From positions 1 through 47,051 of the forward strand of contig JAQGLO010000105.1 of assembly GCA_028292825.1 (NCBI GenBank): a stretch of DNA of 47,051 nt. The letters are read 5' to 3'. Of the stretch, positions 41,922 to 47,051 are shown in pieces. A model generated the notes under the pieces. It was given only the letters and a program-made list of their open reading frames with translations, was not told the DNA's origin and ran no database searches. This DNA comes from Alphaproteobacteria bacterium. Lineage in GTDB: Bacteria > Pseudomonadota > Alphaproteobacteria > Micropepsales > Micropepsaceae. The position numbers and the translations under genes were made by a program. How positions within the stretch are numbered: the stretch's first letter is position 1; every line of letters begins with the position of its first letter.

Positions 41922-42706
41922 TGCTGGTAGACAGCCACTGCCATCTCGATTTTCCCGATTATGCCGGCAAGGTGGACGAAGTCGTGGCGCGGGCCAGGGC
42001 GGCCGGTGTCGGCGTCTGCGTCTCCATCGGCACCGAGCTGAAGCGCTTTCCCGGTGTGAAAGCCGTGGCGGAAGCCCATGCTGATGTCTGGTGCACAGTC
42101 GGCGTTCATCCGCATGAATCCGAAAAGGAACTGCTGGACGATGCCGCCGCCCTGATCGCGGAAGCCGCCCATCCCAAGGTGGTGGGGATCGGCGAAACCG
42201 GGCTCGATTATTATTACGAACATGCGCGACGTGATCCGCAGCGCGCCAATTTTCGCAGCCATATCGCGGCAGCGCGCCAGACAGGGTTGCCGGTGATCGT
42301 CCACACCCGCGACGCCGATGACGACACGATCGAAATCCTGCGCGACGAGATGGCGAAGGGCGCTTTCACCGGCCTAATCCATTGTTTCACTGGCACACAA
42401 AGGCTGGCGGAGGCCGCGCTTGAGCTTGGGCTCTATATTTCGGTGTCGGGCATTGCGACGTTCAAGAACTCCACCGCTTTGCGCGATGTGATCAAATCCG
42501 TGCCGCTGGACCGACTGCTGGTGGAAACCGACGCGCCCTATCTGGCGCCGGTGCCGCATCGGGGCAAGACCAACGAGCCGGCCTTCGTGGTGCATACCGC
42601 GAACATGCTGGCCGAGCTCAAAGGCGTGAGCGCCGGCGAACTGGCCACCGCTACCACCGACAATTTCTTCCGGCTGTTTTCCAAGGTGAAGCGTCCGGAT
42701 GCTTGA
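41921..42706 (+). CDS. TatD family metal-dependent hydrolase
   Basis: A 261-aa TatD-type deoxyribonuclease. TIM-barrel metal ligands are visible: DSHCHLDF at the start, VHPHE, GIGETGLDYYYEH with Glu, VHTRDADDD, IHCFTG, and ETDAPYLAP with the late Asp. Family members show 3'-5' exonuclease activity in DNA quality control. Start ATG at 41921 is preferred to GTG at 41918. Its 3' end overlaps the MBL gene by 8 bp, so the operon is compact. Confidence 0.94.
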   Translation: MLVDSHCHLDFPDYAGKVDEVVARARAAGVGVCVSIGTELKRFPGVKAVAEAHADVWCTVGVHPHESEKELLDDAAALIAEAAHPKVVGIGETGLDYYYEHARRDPQRANFRSHIAAARQTGLPVIVHTRDADDDTIEILRDEMAKGAFTGLIHCFTGTQRLAEAALELGLYISVSGIATFKNSTALRDVIKSVPLDRLLVETDAPYLAPVPHRGKTNEPAFVVHTANMLAELKGVSAGELATATTDNFFRLFSKVKRPDA

Positions 42707-43505
42707 GGTTCGAATCCTGGGCTGCGGCTCTTCCGGCGGCGTGCCGCGCCTGGGCGAGGGCGCACCCAACTGGGGCGTGTGCGATCCGGCCGAGCCGAAG
42801 AACGCCCGTACTCGCTGCTCCATCCTGGTGACACAAAAATCGGGCGCGGGCGAAACCCGTGTGCTGGTGGATACATCGCCCGACCTGCGCGCTCAGCTTC
42901 TGGCCGCAAAGATTGGCCGGCTGGACGGCGTGCTGATCACCCATGACCATGCCGACCAGACCCACGGCATGGACGATCTGCGGGTGCTGACCCTGCAGCA
43001 GAATGGCCGGATGCTGGACCTGTGGTCCGATCATTTCGCGCTGGACAGCCTGCACCACAAGTTCAGCTATATCTTCGAAAGCCAGCGCGGCAGCGGCTAT
43101 CCCCCCATCGTGGCTGCCCATCAGATTCCCGAACCTTTCGCGCCGTTCGCGATCGACGGTCCCGGCGGTCCGTTGCCGGTGCTGGCCATGGGGCTGGGCC
43201 ATGGCCGTATTCGCAGCCTGGGTTTCCGCTTCGGATCGCTGGCCTACTGCCCAGATGTCGACGCGCTGGACGAGGCCGCCTTCGCGGCGCTGTCGGGGCT
43301 GGACTGCTGGATCGTGGATGCGCTGCGCATGACGCCCCATCCCAGCCATGCCCATCTGGAGCGCACCTTGTCGTGGATCGCGCGCGTACAGCCCAGGCGC
43401 GCCATCCTCACCAACATGCATATCGACATGGATTACGAAACGCTGCGGCGCGACCTGCCGCCCGGCGTCGAGCCGGCTTATGATGGCATGACGATCACGC
43501 TATAG
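42699..43505 (+). CDS. MBL-fold metallohydrolase (PhnP-like)
   Basis: A 268-aa metallo-beta-lactamase-fold phosphodiesterase-type enzyme. ILGCGSSGGVPRLGEG start, then the metal motif THDHADQTHG, and later His (LGHG, PHPSHAHLER) and NMHIDMDYE. The PhnP/RNase Z-like family hydrolyses phosphodiesters or cyclic nucleotides; it follows tatD in nearly all alphaproteobacterial versions of this operon. Cys residues near the start (CGSSGG, WGVCDP, RCSIL) resemble the extra structural Zn site of PhnP. Last gene of the operon. Confidence 0.92.
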   Translation: MLEVRILGCGSSGGVPRLGEGAPNWGVCDPAEPKNARTRCSILVTQKSGAGETRVLVDTSPDLRAQLLAAKIGRLDGVLITHDHADQTHGMDDLRVLTLQQNGRMLDLWSDHFALDSLHHKFSYIFESQRGSGYPPIVAAHQIPEPFAPFAIDGPGGPLPVLAMGLGHGRIRSLGFRFGSLAYCPDVDALDEAAFAALSGLDCWIVDALRMTPHPSHAHLERTLSWIARVQPRRAILTNMHIDMDYETLRRDLPPGVEPAYDGMTITL

Positions 43506-43685
43506 TGTCTGCCGAATTTCTCGCCCCAGGACCTTTTCCGCGCCGGTATCAATCAGGAACAGGACCAAGCGGCGGGGCACCTTGAATCGTCGGCGAGAGT
43601 GCAAGCAGTATCTCGCGCATCAAGCATCCCCTTTGGCCCTCAGAAGGCTAAAGTCGTCCGGCCGCGGAGGCAATCTGCCGCCGGC
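43506..43685. other. 180-bp intergenic region, no gene seen
   Basis: Between the convergent MBL and cupin genes. It contains a GC-rich imperfect inverted repeat (GGCCGCGGAGG / CCGCCGGC at about 43660-43685) but no T-run, so I do not call a terminator. Short frames here are remnants of antisense readings of the cupin genes. Confidence 0.5.
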
Positions 43686-44642
43686 TTACTGCTGGCCGTT
43701 CGCGTCCTCTGCGAAGTTGTGCAGCATGGTCGGGCTGCGGTTGAAGGCAATGCGCGTGTCCACCTGGCCGGGCGCGAAACTGGCGCGGTGAAAGCGCTGC
43801 GGCGGCACCAGCACCAGGTCGCCCGGTGTGGCCACGATCAAGCCGACGCCCTCGATCTGGTAGGCGATCTTGCCTTCCGGAATGAACCAGAACTCGTCAT
43901 TGCCGATGTGAAAATGGCCCCTGTTGCTGTCGGGCGGAATGGCAACACCGGGACCCCGGATGATGGCGGCCTGGTTGTCGGCATCGGCGACGAAGAAGTG
44001 CAGGCGGCCCTTCTTTGCTTCGGGATCGCCCGCAACATAGTCTTTCATGAAATCCAACGAGGGCTGGTTCTTCTCGGTATAGACGTCCATGCCGCCGCCG
44101 ACCGGCTTGGTGGGGTAACTGACCTTCACATAGTGCTGGCCGTCGGCCGCAGGCGGCATGGCACCGGAATCCAGCGGATAGGAGGGCAGGGTCTTGCCCC
44201 GGGTGATCTCCAGCCGCAGGGCGGGCTCGTCGCCCACCGTCTCCATCGAATAGGGCACGCGCAGGGGGACCTGGACCAGGAAGCCCTTGGTCGCCACGAA
44301 CGGTTCCTGTCCCTTGATGGTGAAACGGATCTTGCCGCCCCACACCACCCACACCGTGCGGTCATCGCCATAGAAGCGGGTGCGCGTCTTCTCGCCTGGC
44401 GCCATCTGGATCCATTTGGCGCTGTAGCGCTCGGTTTCGATCACATCTTCGGTCCAGCTTTGCCGGCCCGTATGCTTTGCCAGCACGTCGGCGATGCGCC
44501 AGATCGGCTTGTTGACGCCGGCATAAGGCACGGGCGCGCCCTTGGGCGACCAGGACATATAGACCTTGCGGCTCTGGGCCAGCGCGGGGATGGCGAGAAG
44601 TGCCAGCGCACAGGCCATGAGTTTGGTGGACGTTTTCATCAT
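43686..44642 (-). CDS. exported bicupin protein A
   Basis: A 318-aa exported protein. Signal peptide about 1-23 (LLAIPALAQS). The first cupin-like barrel (about 75-150) contains RTVWVVWGGKIRFTIKG and LVQVPLRVPYSMETVG but lacks a full His ligand set. The second (about 236-295) carries HFHIGNDE with His243, His245 and Glu250, and FHRASF with His285, the complete metal site. It follows its paralogue by 9 bp. Substrate is unknown; a dioxygenase, isomerase or sugar-acid-binding role is possible. Confidence 0.85.
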   Translation of the reverse strand: MMKTSTKLMACALALLAIPALAQSRKVYMSWSPKGAPVPYAGVNKPIWRIADVLAKHTGRQSWTEDVIETERYSAKWIQMAPGEKTRTRFYGDDRTVWVVWGGKIRFTIKGQEPFVATKGFLVQVPLRVPYSMETVGDEPALRLEITRGKTLPSYPLDSGAMPPAADGQHYVKVSYPTKPVGGGMDVYTEKNQPSLDFMKDYVAGDPEAKKGRLHFFVADADNQAAIIRGPGVAIPPDSNRGHFHIGNDEFWFIPEGKIAYQIEGVGLIVATPGDLVLVPPQRFHRASFAPGQVDTRIAFNRSPTMLHNFAEDANGQQ

Positions 44643-44651
44643 GCGCTCCGC

Positions 44652-45587
44652 TTACTGCTTGCCGCCGGCGTCGGGGCCGAAATTGTGGAACAGCAGAGGA
44701 CTGACATTGAAGGACAGGCGGGTATCCATCTGGCCGTCATGCCAGCTGGCGCGGTGATAGCGGCCTGGCGGCACGAAGACGATATCGCCGGTGTCCGCGG
44801 TAAACAGTCCGACCTTCTCGATGAGATAGTCGCACTTGCCTTCCAGAATGAACCAGAACTCGTCGTCGCCGATATGGAAGTGGCCGCGATTTCCGGCGGG
44901 CGGCGTGGGTGTGCCGGGACCGCGAATGATGTTGACCAGCCCCGCCTCATCGGAAACCACGCGCGTCTGCTTGGGACCATGGGTGGAATCCGCGGCGACG
45001 ACATCCTTGAAGAAGTCGATATAGGGCCGGTTGATCTCGTCATACTTGTCCGGCTGGGTCGGCGTGCTGACCTTGATATAGCTGGTATCGGCCCCGGCCG
45101 GTTTCGCCTCGCCATTGTCAGCCGGATAATTGGGCTTGATCCCCGTATGCGTGACCTCGAAGCGCAGCGACGGTTCGCTGCCGATGGTCTCCATGGAATA
45201 GCGCACTCGCTGCGGCACCTGTACCAGGAAGCCCTTGGTGGCGACGAACGGTGCCTGGCCCTCGATGGTGAAGCGGATCTGCCCGCCCCACACCACCCAC
45301 ACGGTACGATCATCGCCATAATACTGGACCGGCGTCTTGTCGCCCGGCGCCGCCTGGATCCACCTGGCGTCCCAGCGTTTTGTCAGGACGGCCTGTTCGC
45401 TCCAGCGCGGCTGGCCCTTGTGGCGTGCCAGCACGGCGGGCAAGCGAACCACGGGCTTGTTCTTGCCATAGGATGGCAGCCTGTCGGGCTTGGGCGACCA
45501 GGCGTACCAGGCATCGTCCTGGGCCACGGCCGGCGCGGCCAGCGCCAATGCCAGGGTGCATCCCAGCAACAATTGCCAACGGGTCAT
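44652..45587 (-). CDS. exported bicupin protein B
   Basis: A 311-aa paralogue of the downstream gene, from a tandem duplication. Signal peptide MTRWQLLLGCTLALALAAPAVA. First cupin: RTVWVVWGGQIRFTIEG, LVQVPQRVRYSMETIG. Second cupin: RGHFHIGDDEFWFILEGK and RYHRASWHDGQMDTRL, with all metal ligands. The two proteins are nearly identical in the first cupin motif but diverge elsewhere, suggesting different substrates or a heteromer. ATG at 45587 follows AGGA. Confidence 0.85.
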   Translation of the reverse strand: MTRWQLLLGCTLALALAAPAVAQDDAWYAWSPKPDRLPSYGKNKPVVRLPAVLARHKGQPRWSEQAVLTKRWDARWIQAAPGDKTPVQYYGDDRTVWVVWGGQIRFTIEGQAPFVATKGFLVQVPQRVRYSMETIGSEPSLRFEVTHTGIKPNYPADNGEAKPAGADTSYIKVSTPTQPDKYDEINRPYIDFFKDVVAADSTHGPKQTRVVSDEAGLVNIIRGPGTPTPPAGNRGHFHIGDDEFWFILEGKCDYLIEKVGLFTADTGDIVFVPPGRYHRASWHDGQMDTRLSFNVSPLLFHNFGPDAGGKQ

Positions 45588-45652
45588 TCCTGTCTCCCAG
45601 CATGAAAAAGGCGCGGCCCGGCTTGCACCGGACCGCGCCGAACGTCGGTGGA

Positions 45653-46642
45653 TCACACCATGGTCTTGAGCTGGGCAACGCCGGCGCGCAGCTTGGCTTT
45701 TTCGTCGTCGCTCAGCGGCACATGCGGCGGACGGGCCATGTTCACCCGGTCGCTGCCCATCATCAAGTTCAGCGCATACTTGATGGCGTTGTAATTCGAA
45801 CTATAGCCATTCGCCGCCATGAGACTGGTGGCCTTGGTCAGCTTGTCGAAGGCCGGCTGCACGTCCTGGCCGGCGCGGTGGGCCGCGAAGATGCCCGCCA
45901 CGATCCTGGTATAGACATTTCCCGATCCCAGGATCACGCCGTTGCCATGCTTCAGCGCCGCCAGCATGTTGTTGTCGGTGCCGGAGATGATGTTCAGGCG
46001 GCCTGGTGTCTGGGTGGACAGGGCTTCGAACTCGTCCGCCATGCCGTGGGAGTTCTTGATGCCGACGAAATTGGGATGCTGTTCCGCCATGGCGGTGACG
46101 AAAGCCGGGTTGATGGTAACGCCCGTCACCTGGGGAATGTCGTAATAGCGGACCTGCGTACTGGCCGGCAGCTTTGCCAAAACCAGCCGGAAATATTCCA
46201 GCAGGCCATCGGTCTTGGGATTCTTGTAATAGAAAGGCGGCTGGATCAGCACGCTGTCGCCGCCGATGGCAGTGGCATGCTGCGACAGCTCGATGGTTTC
46301 CTTGAAGTTGGCGGTGCCGGTGGTGATGATCAGGTCCAGACCGTTGCGGTGCTTGACCGCCGTCTCGGCGATCTTCTTGCGTTCGGCCACCGAGAAAGAG
46401 GGGCCTTCGCCATTGGTGCCCAGCACCAGCACGCCGTCGGCGCCCTGGCTTTTCCACCAGGCCAGCTGCTCGGCATAGGCGGCGGCATCGAACTCATAGT
46501 TCTTGTCGCAGGGCGTGGTCGCGGCGATCCAGAACTTGTCCTTGGCCTGCGATATCGGCGCCGAGGCGGCCGGGGCGGCGCCCGCGGCGACGGCGGCAGC
46601 TGCCGTGCTCATGCCGACAAACATCCTGCGTGTGGTGTCCAT
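45653..46642 (-). CDS. Tat-exported DapA/N-acetylneuraminate-lyase family protein
   Basis: A 329-aa TIM-barrel aldolase-family protein with a Tat signal (TTRRMFVG followed by an Ala-rich h-region ending ASA). The Schiff-base Lys196 is in VGIKNSHG, the Tyr167 in RYYDIPQVTG, and the carboxylate-binding GTTGE-type motif is GTNGEG (75-80). All class I aldolase residues are present, yet the family is normally cytoplasmic. It lies 65 bp upstream of the bicupins on the same strand, so they probably form an exported catabolic unit acting on a keto-acid or sugar acid. ATG at 46642 is chosen to include the twin Arg. Confidence 0.88.
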   Translation of the reverse strand: MDTTRRMFVGMSTAAAAVAAGAAPAASAPISQAKDKFWIAATTPCDKNYEFDAAAYAEQLAWWKSQGADGVLVLGTNGEGPSFSVAERKKIAETAVKHRNGLDLIITTGTANFKETIELSQHATAIGGDSVLIQPPFYYKNPKTDGLLEYFRLVLAKLPASTQVRYYDIPQVTGVTINPAFVTAMAEQHPNFVGIKNSHGMADEFEALSTQTPGRLNIISGTDNNMLAALKHGNGVILGSGNVYTRIVAGIFAAHRAGQDVQPAFDKLTKATSLMAANGYSSNYNAIKYALNLMMGSDRVNMARPPHVPLSDDEKAKLRAGVAQLKTMV

Positions 46643-46934
46643 AGCGCTCTCCCGGGTTGGCCGGTTCGTCCGGCCTATCACTGATTCATTGTCAGAGTTT
46701 CACTTTTGATTTGCCCTGTAAATGTGCCCATCCGGTGTTGCGGCGCAGCAGAGATATCCACCTTGAGAGGCGACCGCGCTGGCTGCGATAATGGGTCCGG
46801 CCGTCTCTTTCGGCACCGCGCAGTCGGGGGGAGGGGGGGTGCGCCAAAGTGAGGTTCAAATGGGCAGCGGAAACTCTTGACTTACTGTCACTCCCGCCCA
46901 AACGTCTGGCCAACAAAGAAGAAGGGGAGCCGCC
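46643..46934. other. 292-bp divergent intergenic region
   Basis: Separates the DapA-like operon from a plus-strand Tat-substrate gene. It holds a G-run (about 46827-46839) and a possible -35 TTGACT at about 46877 facing right, without a convincing -10. I see no RNA gene. Confidence 0.35.
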
Positions 46935-47051
46935 ATGTCCACGATTCAGCGCCGCCATTTCGTGATGGGCGCCGCCGCCACCGCTGGCATGGCCGGGGTC
47001 CCCGCCTGGGGAAAGACCATCAAGCACAAGCCGCTGGATCCGGTGAATCCC
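46935..47051 (+). CDS. Tat-exported protein, 5' fragment
   Basis: The first 39 codons only; the gene runs off the window. The N terminus is a Tat signal, STIQRRHFVMGAAATAGMAG, with cleavage likely near VPAWG. AAGGGGAG precedes the ATG. The family cannot be told from the visible part. It is divergent from the DapA-like gene, so it may belong to the same exported pathway. Confidence 0.7.
   Translation, partial: MSTIQRRHFVMGAAATAGMAGVPAWGKTIKHKPLDPVNP

Noticed and set aside
43599-45605. 668-codon plus-strand frame opposite the bicupins
   Set aside because: Antisense to two paralogous genes; its internal repeats merely mirror the cupin duplication.

Overview
The window is GC-rich, densely coding chromosomal DNA from an alphaproteobacterium. 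The evidence is a PopZ homologue next to valS, the rlpA-dacA-tmk-holB-tatD-MBL run, paired bactofilins, a CtrA-type TTAA-N7-TTAAC site and EcfG-type (general stress sigma factor) promoter sequences. I cannot place it below class with confidence; a Caulobacter-like or Rhizomicrobium-like lineage would fit. No phage, IS element, CRISPR array or integrase was seen, so the window reads as core chromosome with accessory insertions.

Layout. (1) 1-2.5 kb: lepB, then a queD-like/queF pair and two small exported proteins. (2) 2.6-6.2 kb: bacterial NHEJ, with ligD and ku divergent from a 71-bp gap holding a symmetric EcfG-like promoter. (3) 6.3-9.9 kb: a 2OG-Fe(II) oxygenase, two bactofilins, an EamA exporter, a small disordered protein and a coiled-coil protein. 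(4) 9.9-14 kb: tRNA-Asn, an exported beta-propeller, a PilZ protein, a large exported protein with beta-helix-like sequence, tRNA-Cys and a VOC protein. (5) 14-19.4 kb: pcm-like methyltransferase, popZ, valS and an Old Yellow Enzyme. (6) 19.4-25.5 kb: small exported proteins, katG with a Fur-family/Irr-like palindrome, ilvD and a TMEM175-type channel. (7) 25.5-31.4 kb: exported dipeptidase, polysaccharide deacetylase, an exported methyltransferase-fold protein, a PQQ dehydrogenase and a second EamA transporter. (8) 31.4-37.9 kb: a five-gene minus-strand glycan operon. (9) 37.9-43.5 kb: tRNA-Ser and the rlpA-dacA-tmk-holB-tatD-MBL operon. (10) 43.5-47 kb: two paralogous exported bicupins, a Tat-exported DapA-family protein and the start of another Tat substrate.

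The most unusual region is the operon at 31438-37877. It runs TPR/OGT-type glycosyltransferase, GT2, a CofD/YvcK-like domain fused to a GT2-like domain, a sugar-nucleotidyltransferase, and an NDP-sugar epimerase. All four junctions are 4-bp start/stop overlaps. This looks like a translationally coupled pathway that makes an activated sugar (or another nucleotide-activated group) and attaches it to protein or lipid. The CofD-GT fusion beside a nucleotidyltransferase recalls the CofC-CofD pairing of F420 synthesis and is the best candidate here for undescribed chemistry.

Other points of interest are a QueD-like protein without the usual catalytic Cys, an EcfG-like promoter before a glycine-zipper protein, and several exported proteins whose folds are normally cytoplasmic (SAM methyltransferase, DapA family). 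All calls come from reading the sequence and recalling family motifs; no search or structure prediction was run.
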